Assembly (NCBI RefSeq): GCF_001613795.1
Contig: NZ_LPVZ01000012.1
Coordinates: 62,001-126,000 of the forward strand
Source of the DNA: Thalassospira sp. MCCC 1A01148
GTDB taxonomy: Bacteria; Pseudomonadota; Alphaproteobacteria; Rhodospirillales; Thalassospiraceae
Reading direction: 5' to 3'
Length of the DNA: 64,000 nt
The notes beneath the pieces were generated by a model. It saw only the letters and a list, made by a program, of their open reading frames with translations. It had not been told where the DNA came from and searched no databases. Positions 17,872 to 26,900 of this stretch are shown here, piece by piece. How positions within the stretch are numbered: the first letter of the stretch is position 1; every line of letters begins with the position of its first letter. The position numbers were made by a program, and so were the translations under genes.

Positions 17872-18927
17872 ATGAAAACCGTAAAGCGTTTGGGCGCAGC
17901 CGCCCTTGCAACCGCGATGCTGATGGGCAGCACATCGATGGCGTTTGCAGAGCCGAAGGTTCTTAAATTCGCGCACGACAACAAGACCGATGCTTTTGAA
18001 AATCCGGCGCATGCCTGCACCGCTGTTTTCGCCAACATTGTCGAAGCTGACACCAATGGCGAGATCGAAGTCGAAGTTTATCCGTCCAACCAGCTTGGCT
18101 CGGCTGCGGAGCATGTCCAGATGGTCCGTGACGGCCTGATCCAGGGCACACTGACCTCGACCGGTGCGCTGGCGTCTTATTATCCGCGCATTGATGTCCT
18201 GAACCTTGCGTTCGCGTTTGACAGCAACGCATCGACCTATGACGTGTTTGATGGCCCGTTTGGCGAGACCCTTGCAAGCGATATCGAGGATACGCTTGGT
18301 GATGTAAAGGTTCTTGGTTTCCCGGATACTGGCGGGTTCTTTGCTGTGACCAACTCGCAGCATTCGATTGCAACGCTTGAAGATTTCAAGGGTATCCGCA
18401 TTCGTACCATGTCGCTGCCATCCCACCAGAAAATCATGCAGGCCCTTGGTGCCGAAGCATATCCGATGGCGTGGGGCGAAGTTTATGCCGGCCTTCAGAC
18501 GGGTGTGATCGATGGTCAAATGAACCCGGTTCCGACCGTGACCTTTGCCAAGTTCAACGAAGTGCAGGGGTATCTGACCCTGACCAACCACCTGTTCTCG
18601 CCCTACACCATGATGCTGTCAAAGGCATTCTGGGATGATCTGACCGCCGATCAGCAGAAGATCATCCGTTACGCCGCACAGTCCTGCGTGGTTGCAAGCC
18701 GCGGTGTGTCACGCGTGATCGAGGCTTCTGATCGTGGTCTTGCGGGTCTGAAGGACAAGATGGAAATCACCGCACTGTCGGCTGAAGACCGTGAAAAGTT
18801 CAAAGAGGCAACCCAGCCGGTCGTGGTCAAACACGTTCAGGAAAGCCTTGGCGATGAAGGTGTCGAACTTCTGAACCTGTTCAAGGAAGAAGTCGAGAAG
18901 GCCAACGCCAACCGCTACATGGAATAA
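17872..18927 (+). CDS. dctP: TRAP transporter substrate-binding protein (DctP type)
   Basis: A 351-residue periplasmic protein with a 26-residue Sec signal peptide ending AFA. The family features are IEVEVYPSNQLG near residue 65 and the long helix with DFKGIRIRTM, which contains the conserved substrate-carboxylate arginine. ATG 17872 follows GGAGAGG closely, so the upstream extension of the frame is not used. The ligand is probably a small organic acid or amino acid, but it cannot be read from the sequence. It is third in the dctQMP-mlrC operon. Confidence 0.93.
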   Translation: MKTVKRLGAAALATAMLMGSTSMAFAEPKVLKFAHDNKTDAFENPAHACTAVFANIVEADTNGEIEVEVYPSNQLGSAAEHVQMVRDGLIQGTLTSTGALASYYPRIDVLNLAFAFDSNASTYDVFDGPFGETLASDIEDTLGDVKVLGFPDTGGFFAVTNSQHSIATLEDFKGIRIRTMSLPSHQKIMQALGAEAYPMAWGEVYAGLQTGVIDGQMNPVPTVTFAKFNEVQGYLTLTNHLFSPYTMMLSKAFWDDLTADQQKIIRYAAQSCVVASRGVSRVIEASDRGLAGLKDKMEITALSAEDREKFKEATQPVVVKHVQESLGDEGVELLNLFKEEVEKANANRYME

Positions 18928-18940
18928 TCCACTCCATCTG

Positions 18941-18980
18941 CGAAGGGGCGGGGTTCTCGCCCCTTCGTAATTCATTTTTT
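18941..18980 (+). terminator. Terminator or attenuator after dctP
   Basis: CGAAGGGGCG (18941-18950) pairs perfectly with CGCCCCTTCG (18958-18967) over a 7-base loop; TTTTTT follows at 18975-18980. It lies 13 bases after the dctP stop and 33 before mlrC, so it probably lowers expression of the downstream gene and protects dctP mRNA. Confidence 0.8.
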
Positions 18981-19013
18981 GATACCAAAAGACCAATAAC
19001 AAAGGCACGGGCC

Positions 19014-20483
19014 ATGCGGATTTTTTGCGCCTCGATTGCGACCGAGACCAATACATTTTCACCTTTGCGCACTGATTTTTCCGATTTTCAGGAAAGCTTT
19101 TATGCACCGCCCGGCCAGCACCCGGTGACGCCGACGCTCTGCAGTGCTGTCTTTACCGAAGGTCGCCTGCGTGCCGCAAAGGAAGGCTGGGAACTGATCG
19201 AAGGCACGGCCACCTGGGCCGAGCCGGGCGGGCTGGTAAACCGTGCAACATATGAACAGCTTCGTGATGAAGTTCTGGGGCAGTTGCGCGCTGCCATGCC
19301 GGTCGATGGTGTGATCCTTGGTCTGCACGGGGCGATGGTGGCCCAGGATTACCTTGATTGCGAAGGCGATCTTCTTGCGCGCATTCGCGATCTGGTCGGC
19401 CCGAATGTCGTGATCGGGACAAGCTTTGATCCGCACAGCCACCTGACCCAGAAACGCATTGATAGCGCCGACATCATCGTCGCGTTCAAGGAATTCCCCC
19501 ATACCGATTTTGTTGAAACGGGGCGTTCGGTTGTTGACCTTGTGTTGCGCACATTGCGCGGCGAAATCAAACCGGCCAAGGCCGTGTTTGACTGCCATAT
19601 GATCGAGGTGTTGCCGACATCGCGCGAACCGATGCGGTCGTTCATTGATCGGGCCAAGGATATGGAAGGCACGGGTGACATCCTGTCGGTATCTTTCATT
19701 CACGGATTTATGGCTGGTGACGTGCCGGATCTTGGGGCCAAGGTGATTGTCACCACCAACAATAACCCTGCGGAAGCCAAGCAGATTGCACGAAACCTGG
19801 GGGTTGAGTTGTTTGGTTTCCGCGGGGCCACCCGCCCCACATTCCTCAAACCTGAAATCGCCCTTGATCAGGCATTGGCATCCGATGCCAAGCCGATTGT
19901 TCTGACCGATGTCTGGGATAATCCGGGCGGTGGCGTTCCGGGCGACAGCACCATTTTGCTACGAACCGTGATCGAACGCGGGCTGAGCGATTATGCCTTT
20001 GGTACCTTGTGGGATCCGATGGCCGTGCGGACCTGCTTTTCTGCGGGCGAGGGGGCGGTTTTGCCCCTGCGTTTTGGCGGGAAAACCGGGGCGCATGCTG
20101 GCGCGCCAATCGATGCCGAGGTCCGGGTCAAAACATTGAAACGTGACGCCTGGCAATATTTCGGCGAAAGCATTGTTCCCCTTGGCGATTGCGTGGTGAT
20201 CATCCTGCCTGACGGGGGGGAAGTCATCCTCAATACCAATCGTTCTCAAAGCTTTGATCCCAGCCTGTTTTCCAACATGGGGATCGATCCGGCATCCAAG
20301 AAATATCTCTTTATTAAATCGACGAACCATTTTTATGACTCGTTTGCCAAGATTGCGGGCGAAATCATTTATGTCGATGTGCATGGACCATACCCGTCCG
20401 ATCCGAAAACAAACGGATACCGCCATTTGACCCGCGACCTGTGGCCGATTGTCGAAGATCCGTTCGAAAAGAAGGCCGGGTAG
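19014..20483 (+). CDS. M81-family (MlrC/microcystinase-like) metallohydrolase
   Basis: A 489-residue protein of the M81 family: opening MRIFCASIATETNTFSP, and zinc-site segments LGLHGAM, SFDPHSHLT and FKEFPHTDF. MlrC cleaves linear microcystin peptides, but most homologues occur beside transporters and have unknown substrates. It is the last gene of the TRAP operon and presumably acts in the cytosol on the imported compound, perhaps an amide. No signal peptide is visible. The length matches the family. Confidence 0.87.
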   Translation: MRIFCASIATETNTFSPLRTDFSDFQESFYAPPGQHPVTPTLCSAVFTEGRLRAAKEGWELIEGTATWAEPGGLVNRATYEQLRDEVLGQLRAAMPVDGVILGLHGAMVAQDYLDCEGDLLARIRDLVGPNVVIGTSFDPHSHLTQKRIDSADIIVAFKEFPHTDFVETGRSVVDLVLRTLRGEIKPAKAVFDCHMIEVLPTSREPMRSFIDRAKDMEGTGDILSVSFIHGFMAGDVPDLGAKVIVTTNNNPAEAKQIARNLGVELFGFRGATRPTFLKPEIALDQALASDAKPIVLTDVWDNPGGGVPGDSTILLRTVIERGLSDYAFGTLWDPMAVRTCFSAGEGAVLPLRFGGKTGAHAGAPIDAEVRVKTLKRDAWQYFGESIVPLGDCVVIILPDGGEVILNTNRSQSFDPSLFSNMGIDPASKKYLFIKSTNHFYDSFAKIAGEIIYVDVHGPYPSDPKTNGYRHLTRDLWPIVEDPFEKKAG

Positions 20484-20574
20484 GCAGTTTAACTTGTGAC
20501 AGTTGCAGGCGGTTCAAAAGCCACACATTCGAGCCGTTAAAAAGTCCCCGTGCCAGAGGCAGGCCAAGGTTTGG

Positions 20575-20613
20575 GCCATGATTGGGTGTGATGCCCCGTC
20601 ATGGCTCTTTTTT
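20575..20613 (+). terminator. Rho-independent terminator after the M81 gene
   Basis: GCCATGA (20575-20581) pairs with TCATGGC (20599-20605), followed by TCTTTTTT. The rest of the 287-base gap up to 20770 holds CACCA/TGGTG short inverted arms (20677-20692) and otherwise nothing clear. Confidence 0.7.
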
Positions 20614-20770
20614 GTTGGAGCAGTCGCGCAGTCTTGTTTTTTGCGGGTCGTGTGCGTTGGTGAGTTTAGTTAAAAACACCATGTATTTGGTGAAGTGATT
20701 GCAAACAATCCAAATTTAAAGAAAGATTGAACCGGACGAGATCGTTTTCACCGATAATAATGAGGTTCCG

Positions 20771-21622
20771 ATGGCTTGGGGCGGTTTCACGGCAGCAGAG
20801 CTGGAATGGCAATATAATCCGCGCGAAACCGTGCCGGACTTCATGACCCATTTTGAACGGTTCGTGAAACTGTCGGATGAAACGCGCGGCCAGCTGGGCG
20901 GCAAGATTGACGTTCGCTTTGGCGATGGCCCCAAGGAAACCATGGATGTTTTCATGGCATCCGATCCGGGCGCACCGGTGCATGTGTTCTTCCATGGCGG
21001 CTATTGGCGCAGTCAGGACAAGAAGGACTATGCGTTTGTCGCGCGTGATCTGGTCGCCGCCGGGTTTACGGTCATCTGCCCGAATTACGATCTTTGTCCC
21101 GATGTCACAGTGGCCGACATCACCGAAGAAGCCGTACGCGCCATCGCCTATATTTACCAGCATATCGAAGACTTTAACGGTGACCGTGACCGGATTTCGA
21201 TTTCTGGCCATTCCGCTGGTGGGCAGATCGTCGCCCGTCTGGCCACCCATGATTGGGCCGAAACGCTTGGCGATGCGATGCCATTTGAAGCCATCGTGCC
21301 GATCTCAGGTGTTTTTGATCTTGAACCGATCCGGCACACCACGATCAATGATGATGTCCGCCTTGACGAAGCATCGGCTGCCGACAATTCGCCGATGCTT
21401 GATGGCGTGCCACTTGATGCACGTTTGATGGTGGTCGTTGGTGGTAATGAAAGCCCGGAATTTGTCCGTCAAAGCGATGCCTATGGTGCCTATTGCGGCA
21501 GTGCCGGGCTCAAGGTTTCGGTCTATAAGGCATGGGGTGCAAACCACTTTACCGTACTTGAAGAAGTGTTCCTTGGCACCGGATCACTGTTTGGGACGCT
21601 CAAACGGTTTTTGCAGCCGTAA
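20771..21622 (+). CDS. Alpha/beta hydrolase, arylformamidase-like
   Basis: A 283-residue serine hydrolase with the oxyanion motif HGGYWRS at about residue 74 and the nucleophile elbow GHSAGG at about 145, plus the late histidine in ANHFTVLEE. This combination is typical of the kynurenine-formamidase/carboxylesterase branch that hydrolyses N-formyl or small amide and ester substrates. No signal peptide is visible. GAGG lies 6 bases before ATG 20771. No other kynurenine genes are nearby, so the substrate is probably tied to the neighbouring transport and OCD/thioesterase genes. Confidence 0.8.
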   Translation: MAWGGFTAAELEWQYNPRETVPDFMTHFERFVKLSDETRGQLGGKIDVRFGDGPKETMDVFMASDPGAPVHVFFHGGYWRSQDKKDYAFVARDLVAAGFTVICPNYDLCPDVTVADITEEAVRAIAYIYQHIEDFNGDRDRISISGHSAGGQIVARLATHDWAETLGDAMPFEAIVPISGVFDLEPIRHTTINDDVRLDEASAADNSPMLDGVPLDARLMVVVGGNESPEFVRQSDAYGAYCGSAGLKVSVYKAWGANHFTVLEEVFLGTGSLFGTLKRFLQP

Positions 21623-21749
21623 ATCGCACTGAATTCCCCGCAAAACAGCATAAAAAACTACTGGTCTTCCTGTGACGTGCGTGTCGCAACGTGGTATAAA
21701 ATATGCCTGCTACCGCACTGAAATGAAAAACAGTTCTACAGGAAGGCTC

Positions 21750-22691
21750 ATGCGTTTCATTACTGCCGAAGATATCGAAAAATTTGTCTCGCCCCGTGAT
21801 TTGGTCGAAGCCCTTCGCGACGGGTTCGAACAAGGCTGCGAAGCACCACTGCGCAGTCATTTCAATATGGAACGCAGCAATGAGGATGACGCAACCTTCC
21901 TCATCATGCCAGCCTGGCAAAAGGATGGCGCGGCCGGTGTGAAAATCGCCGCCGTCGTTCCGGGCAATTCGGCACGCAATCTTCCGGCTGTTTCCGGCAC
22001 CTATGTTTTGCTAGATGCCGTCACAGGTCAGCCATCCGCGGTTATTGATGGCACAAAACTGACCACACGCCGCACAGCTGCGGCATCCGCATTGGCATGT
22101 GACTATCTGGCGCGCAAGGACACCAGCGACATGGTCATGGTCGGGTCGGGTGCGATGGCCCCACAATTGATCAAGGCACATGCATCGGTCCGCCCGATCA
22201 AGAATGTCACCATCTGGAACCGCAATCCCGAAAAGGCGGCAAAACTGGCGACCGAGATTTCCGAATTGGGCTTTAACGTCAAGGGCACGGATGACCTCGA
22301 AGGGGCGTGCAAATCCGCTGACCTGATTTCGTGCGCAACCCTGTCGACCGAACCATTGGTACATGGCGACTGGCTACGCGAAGGAACGCACGTTGATCTG
22401 GTCGGCGCGTTCAAGCCAACCATGCGCGAAACCGATGATGCCGTCATGCAGAAGTGCCGCATCTATGTCGACAGTTTCGAGGGGGCGAGTGCCGAAGGCG
22501 GCGATGTTGTTCAGGCCATCGACAGCGGTGCGATTGCCAAATCAGATATTGTCGGCGATCTGTTCGGCCTGACCCGCGGGCAGGTCAAGGGCCGTGAATC
22601 TGATACGGAATGCACGGTCTTCAAATCGGTTGGTCATTCGCTTGAAGATTTCGTCGCAGCGGTCGCGGTTGTAAAGGCCGTGGAAAAATGA
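21750..22691 (+). CDS. Ornithine cyclodeaminase/mu-crystallin family oxidoreductase
   Basis: A 313-residue protein with the family's N-terminal substrate segment (MRFITAEDIEKFV) and Rossmann NAD(P) site VMVGSGAMAPQLI. Members include ornithine cyclodeaminase, alanine dehydrogenase and ketimine or imine reductases. The canonical ornithine active site is not fully evident, so an imino-acid reductase or amino-acid dehydrogenase role is equally possible. ATG 21750 has AGGAAGG upstream; the frame extends to 21672, but without a ribosome site. The stop overlaps the thioesterase start as ATGA, so the two act together. Confidence 0.82.
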   Translation: MRFITAEDIEKFVSPRDLVEALRDGFEQGCEAPLRSHFNMERSNEDDATFLIMPAWQKDGAAGVKIAAVVPGNSARNLPAVSGTYVLLDAVTGQPSAVIDGTKLTTRRTAAASALACDYLARKDTSDMVMVGSGAMAPQLIKAHASVRPIKNVTIWNRNPEKAAKLATEISELGFNVKGTDDLEGACKSADLISCATLSTEPLVHGDWLREGTHVDLVGAFKPTMRETDDAVMQKCRIYVDSFEGASAEGGDVVQAIDSGAIAKSDIVGDLFGLTRGQVKGRESDTECTVFKSVGHSLEDFVAAVAVVKAVEK

Positions 22692-23185
22692 TCAGCACCG
22701 ATCTGTTTGCGCCCGAACCGCTTGAAGCCTTTCGCGGGCATATCAAACCCGAATGGATTGATTTCAATGGCCATATGAATGTTGGCTATTACGTGGTCGC
22801 GTTTGATCTGGGATCTATGGCGTTTCTTGACGCGGTGGGGATGGGATACACCTATCCCGAACGGCGCGGTGGATCGACCTTTGGCCTTGAAATGCATGTG
22901 ACCTATGATCGCGAGATCCACAAGGATGATCCATACGTGATCCATACCCGTGTTCTGGATTGCGATCAGAAACGCATTCATATGTATCATGAAATGCGCC
23001 ATGGCTCCGAGGGCTGGCTGGCCGCGACCAATGAAATCATCACCATGCATATCAACATGAAGGAACGGCGTTCGGCCCCGTTCCCCGATGACATCATGGA
23101 AACGCTAAACAGGATCAAGGAAGCCCATGCGGGGCTGCCGACCCCATCCGGGGTCGGACGCAAGATCGGCATTCGTCGTAAGTAA
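22688..23185 (+). CDS. Hotdog-fold acyl-CoA thioesterase (4HBT family)
   Basis: A 165-residue hotdog protein with the 4HBT active-site segment DFNGHMNVGYY at residues 25-35; Asp25 is the likely catalytic acid/base. It resembles the thioesterase domain found alone or fused to carnitine dehydrogenase (betainyl-CoA hydrolase type). It is translationally coupled to the preceding OCD-family gene. It would hydrolyse a small acyl-CoA, and the identity of the acyl group is not visible. A terminator follows directly. Confidence 0.82.
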   Translation: MISTDLFAPEPLEAFRGHIKPEWIDFNGHMNVGYYVVAFDLGSMAFLDAVGMGYTYPERRGGSTFGLEMHVTYDREIHKDDPYVIHTRVLDCDQKRIHMYHEMRHGSEGWLAATNEIITMHINMKERRSAPFPDDIMETLNRIKEAHAGLPTPSGVGRKIGIRRK

Positions 23186-23190
23186 CGTTC

Positions 23191-23217
23191 AAACCCCGCA
23201 ATCACATTGCGGGGTTT
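23191..23217. terminator. Bidirectional terminator
   Basis: AAACCCCGCAA (23191-23201) pairs perfectly with TTGCGGGGTTT (23207-23217) around TCACA, between the converging thioesterase and GNAT genes. Confidence 0.88.
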
Positions 23218-23223
23218 GCTATT

Positions 23224-23739
23224 TCAACGTATCGGTCGTTTTGCGCCATATAGCTTGCAGACGTCACCATTGTTATTGACATCCTGATCGCGAAGATAAC
23301 GCAGCCCAAGCTTTTCAAGTAACCTGATGGATGCCGTATTGTCGGGCTGGCAGTAGCCATAGATTTTTTCGTAACCAAGGTTATTCCAGCCATGGTCAAT
23401 CAGCGCGCGACAGACTTCATAGGCATATCCCTTGCCCTGATAGGGTGCGCTCACGGCATAACCGATATCAGGGGCATCAAGACTGTTACGTTGCACAAAC
23501 CCGATCAGTCCGATCGGGGTGTGGGTCGATGTTTCTTCAGCGATACAAAGCCCAAACCCCAGTTTCGGATGAATTTCGCGCCAGCGCAGGTCAATAAAAT
23601 CGCGCGCCGCCTCAACATCATGAATGCCGCGATCTCCGATAAACCGAAGCCAGCCGGGTTCGTTCACCAGTCGAAGAATGAATGATGCATCATCGTGACT
23701 GGCTTCTCGCAAAATTGTGCGTTCGGTTTGAACAATCAT
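23224..23739 (-). CDS. RimJ/RimL-type GNAT acetyltransferase
   Basis: About 171 residues. The opening TERTILREASHDDASFILRL, the acetyl-CoA loop APYQGKGYAYEV, and LLEKLGLRYLRD near the end are standard for GNATs of the RimJ/RimL group, which acetylate protein N-termini, antibiotics or small amines. ATG 23739 is preferred by alignment to the usual family N-terminus; TTG 23766 with an AGGA-like site is possible. It is a single gene, convergent to the thioesterase. The specific substrate is unknown. Confidence 0.78.
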   Translation of the reverse strand: MIVQTERTILREASHDDASFILRLVNEPGWLRFIGDRGIHDVEAARDFIDLRWREIHPKLGFGLCIAEETSTHTPIGLIGFVQRNSLDAPDIGYAVSAPYQGKGYAYEVCRALIDHGWNNLGYEKIYGYCQPDNTASIRLLEKLGLRYLRDQDVNNNGDVCKLYGAKRPIR

Positions 23740-23841
23740 CACTGAACTGTCCGTGTTAATCTGCAACCCTGCGTGTGATCCTATCGGCAGTCATTTGAAA
23801 TAGCAGTATGATTTTACCCCGCAAAGGTCAGGAGGATTAAG

Positions 23842-25080
23842 ATGCCCGGAAAACCGATAAAGCTGACATTTGAAGGGGCCCATGGCGCCGAACTGGCAGC
23901 ACGACTTGATCTGCCAACCGGTCCGGTCAAGGCCTATGCGCTGTTTGCGCATTGTTTTACCTGCACCAAGGATCTGATTGCAGCCCGCAAGATTGCCGAG
24001 GCCCTGACGATTGAGGGGATTGGTGTGCTGCGCTTTGATTTTACCGGTTTGGGCGGATCGGGCGGTGATTTTGCCTCGACCAACTTCACATCAAACCTTG
24101 ATGATCTTGAACGGGCGGCAGACTTCCTGCGCGATGAATTCGAAGCGCCAAAACTTCTGATTGGGCATTCCCTGGGCGGGGCGGCGGTGCTGGCGGTCGC
24201 AGATCGCATCAAGGAGGCAACAGCAGTCGCAACGATTGGCGCACCGTCGGATGTCACACATGTCACGCATAACTTTGCTGATCATCTTGGCGATATCCGC
24301 GACAAGGGTGAGGCCGAGGTGTGCCTTGGCGGGCGTCCTTTTGTGATCCGCAAACAGTTTGTCGATGACCTTGGCGAGTATGACCTGCCATCTCAGGTCG
24401 GGCAGATGAAAAAGGCGCTTCTGGTGCTTCATGCACCCCTGGATCAGACGGTCGGTATTGAAAATGCCGGCAAGATTTTTGATGCGGCCAAACATCCCAA
24501 AAGCTTTGTATCACTTGATCAGGCGGATCATTTGCTGCGCGATCCTGATGATGCGAGCTACGCGGCATCTGTGATTGCCGCATGGGCGAAAAAGTACCTG
24601 CCTAAGGATGGCAAAACTGAACCCGAAATCAGCGAAGGCGTGATTGTGCGCGAAACCGGCCTTTGCAAATTCCAGTCCATGGTCTTGGCTGGTCGCCATC
24701 GCTTGCTGGCGGATGAGCCCGAAAAAGTCGGCGGGTTGGATACAGGTCCGTCACCCTATGATTATTTGTCCGCAGCCCTTGGCAGTTGCACGGTGATGAC
24801 GATCCGGATGTATGCCGATCACAAGGGCATTACCCTTGATGGTATTCGGGCCGAAGTCCTGCATGAAAAAGTTCATGCTGATGATTGTGCTGATTGTGCA
24901 GAAAGCAAGGTGCAGAAGGGCGGCAAGGTGGACCGATTTGAACGCCGTATTGCGTTGAGCGGGAAACTTGATGAAGACACCCGCAATCGGCTGCTTGAAA
25001 TTGCGGATAAATGCCCGGTCCACAAAACGTTGGAGGCATCCGCTGTGATCGTCACGCAGGAAGTGGATCAAGGTGACTAA
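23842..25080 (+). CDS. Bifunctional alpha/beta hydrolase - OsmC-family fusion protein
   Basis: A 412-residue fusion. Residues about 1-255 are an alpha/beta hydrolase with GHSLGGAAVL (Ser near 109) and a late Asp/His pair around LDQADHLL. Residues about 270-410 are an OsmC/Ohr-type domain with the two redox cysteines Cys316 (GSCTVM) and Cys391 (CPVHKTLE). OsmC domains reduce organic hydroperoxides. The hydrolase half may supply or process an acyl or lipid substrate. This fusion is recurrent in proteobacteria. The start has GGAGG upstream. Confidence 0.88.
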   Translation: MPGKPIKLTFEGAHGAELAARLDLPTGPVKAYALFAHCFTCTKDLIAARKIAEALTIEGIGVLRFDFTGLGGSGGDFASTNFTSNLDDLERAADFLRDEFEAPKLLIGHSLGGAAVLAVADRIKEATAVATIGAPSDVTHVTHNFADHLGDIRDKGEAEVCLGGRPFVIRKQFVDDLGEYDLPSQVGQMKKALLVLHAPLDQTVGIENAGKIFDAAKHPKSFVSLDQADHLLRDPDDASYAASVIAAWAKKYLPKDGKTEPEISEGVIVRETGLCKFQSMVLAGRHRLLADEPEKVGGLDTGPSPYDYLSAALGSCTVMTIRMYADHKGITLDGIRAEVLHEKVHADDCADCAESKVQKGGKVDRFERRIALSGKLDEDTRNRLLEIADKCPVHKTLEASAVIVTQEVDQGD

Positions 25081-25105
25081 CGCAACTGGAATAACCTGGA
25101 CATAA

Positions 25106-25145
25106 AAGCGCCCGGCTGCGTCTTGCAGGCAGGGCGCCTTGATTT
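25106..25145. terminator. Imperfect terminator hairpin between OsmC fusion and RidA
   Basis: GCGCCC (25108-25113) with GGGCGC (25132-25137), plus inner CTGC/GCAG pairs, followed by CTTGATTTTG. It is shared by converging genes. Confidence 0.6.
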
Positions 25146-25162
25146 TGTCTGTAGTGCCTGAA

Positions 25163-25510
25163 TTAGGGCTTGGCTGCGATCACGATGAACTCAACCAGAT
25201 AATCCGGGGTGGCAAGCTTTGCTTCGCCGCAGGCACGACCCGGGGTGTGACCCTGCGGGACCCATGCGTCCCAAACGGCATTCATTGCTGCAAAGTCTTT
25301 CATGTCGGCAAGCCAGATGGTGGTCGACAGGATGTGTTCCTTGCTGGAGCCGCATTCGGCCAGAAGGCTATCAACCTTTTCAAGGCATTCCTTGGTCTGG
25401 TTGGTGATGTCGCTGTCAGGGTTACCAACCTGACCGGCCAGATAAATGGTGTTGCCATGGACAACGGCCTGGCTCATACGCGGGCCGGTGTGAAGACGCT
25501 GGATGCTCAT
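25163..25510 (-). CDS. RidA/YjgF-family enamine/imine deaminase
   Basis: A 115-residue protein of the RidA family; the ligand-carboxylate arginine lies in TPGRACGEAKLA and the C-terminal signature in PDYLVEFIVIAA. RidA hydrolyses reactive imines and enamines released by PLP enzymes and amino-acid oxidases. It is the last gene of the ten-gene operon, which contains both an aminotransferase and a flavin amine oxidase that could make such imines. ATG 25510 has AAGGAG 7 bases upstream, so the 27-residue upstream extension is rejected. Confidence 0.88.
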   Translation of the reverse strand: MSIQRLHTGPRMSQAVVHGNTIYLAGQVGNPDSDITNQTKECLEKVDSLLAECGSSKEHILSTTIWLADMKDFAAMNAVWDAWVPQGHTPGRACGEAKLATPDYLVEFIVIAAKP

Positions 25511-25563
25511 GAAACGCTCCTTGATACAAGCATTGGATATATTATTCGAAAGAGAATTTGGTG

Positions 25564-26868
25564 TTAGGTAGCACGCTTTTGCACGCCGCACCAGTCGGCG
25601 ATGAACAGGGCAAGCACCTCGGTTACTTCCATCATCGATGCGATAGAAACCCGTTCATCAATACCATGAATGCGTTCGGCCTTCGGGCCGTAACAGGTTG
25701 CCGGGATGTTGCCATAAATCTGGAAGAAGCGCGCATCAGTGGTCGCGGTCGAGGCAAGGTTTTTGATCTCCTTGCCCGTCACTTCCTGATGAATATCGCC
25801 AATCATGGACATCATCGGGTGATTGATATCCATCTCGCAGCCTTCGGCCTGAAAACCGCGATAGGTGATCTCGATCTTGGCCCCCTTGCAGGCGGGGTGG
25901 TTATCAAGCGCGCTTTGCTTCACGGCCTCAATGGTCTCGCGGACCTTTTCAAGTTCCATACCCGGATAGAAACCAACCCGGATATCCGCCGTGCACACCG
26001 GCGGCACGGTGGATGCCCATTCGCCGCCTTCAATCTTGCCCAGATTGAAGTTTACCGGATGGACATGCGCACCAAACGCTGCGTGACGATGGGTCGGATG
26101 GTTCCAGATTTCCTCGACTTCCTTCAGGGTTTCAAAGAAACCAAAGGCAGATTCAATCGCGTTGCTGCCCGCCGAGGTATCGAGAACATGTGCCGGACTG
26201 CCTGAAACATGGATCTGGAACCACATGACACCAAGTTGGGCGGTCATCAGGGTCTGGTTAAACGGTTCGGGAATGATGGCACAATCGGCCTTGTATCCTG
26301 CATGCAGGCAGGCCAGCGCGCCGTTGCCGGTGCATTCTTCCTCGATCACCGATTGCAGTGCGACCGGTGCAGCCGGTTCAAGCCCGATATCGTGCAGCGC
26401 CTGAAGCGCCTGGCAATAGGCAATGATCCCGGCCTTCATGTCGCCAGCGCCGCGGCCGTAAATCCAGTCATCCTCGACATGCGGCGTGAAGGGGCCATGG
26501 CGCCATTGTTCGGCCGGGCCGGTCGGCACGACATCCATATGACCATTCAGGATAAGGCTTTTCCCGGTCGGGTTTTTCGGACGATGCAGGCCAACAACGT
26601 TTTCACGCCCGTCATAATCATCAATCACGGGCGGCGAAAAGCCCGGCTGATCGCGTAAGGCGCTGATATCAATCTTGACGCGTTCGACATCCAGCCCCAT
26701 TGCCGCAAACTTGTCAGAAATCCAACCTTGCGCAGATGCTTCATTGCCAAGCAGGCTTTCATGACGCACCAGCGCACATAAATCATCAATCGCGCTTTGG
26801 GTGCGCTTTGAAACAGCATCGCGCAGGGCTGCACGATCAAATTGCGCTGCACGGTCAAACTGGCTCAT
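25564..26868 (-). CDS. M20-family (ArgE/DapE-type) amidohydrolase
   Basis: A 434-residue dinuclear-zinc hydrolase. Metal ligands and catalytic residues are visible: His110 and Asp112 in NGHMDVVPTG, Asp143 in GRGAGDMKAG, the EEE at 176-178, and a late His in ERIHGIDERV. Members remove acyl groups from amino acids (acetylornithine, succinyl-DAP) or cleave dipeptides. The substrate here is probably an N-acyl amino acid delivered by the operon's ABC transporter. The gene lies 32 bases after the flavoprotein gene in a tight operon. Confidence 0.87.
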   Translation of the reverse strand: MSQFDRAAQFDRAALRDAVSKRTQSAIDDLCALVRHESLLGNEASAQGWISDKFAAMGLDVERVKIDISALRDQPGFSPPVIDDYDGRENVVGLHRPKNPTGKSLILNGHMDVVPTGPAEQWRHGPFTPHVEDDWIYGRGAGDMKAGIIAYCQALQALHDIGLEPAAPVALQSVIEEECTGNGALACLHAGYKADCAIIPEPFNQTLMTAQLGVMWFQIHVSGSPAHVLDTSAGSNAIESAFGFFETLKEVEEIWNHPTHRHAAFGAHVHPVNFNLGKIEGGEWASTVPPVCTADIRVGFYPGMELEKVRETIEAVKQSALDNHPACKGAKIEITYRGFQAEGCEMDINHPMMSMIGDIHQEVTGKEIKNLASTATTDARFFQIYGNIPATCYGPKAERIHGIDERVSIASMMEVTEVLALFIADWCGVQKRAT

Positions 26869-26900
26869 TGGTCTTTCTCCTGATCGGTCAAGGCCGAAAA

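Noticed and set aside
20771-21622. Kynurenine formamidase (kynB) assignment
   Set aside because: The hydrolase motifs fit several esterases and amidases, and no tryptophan-pathway gene is nearby.
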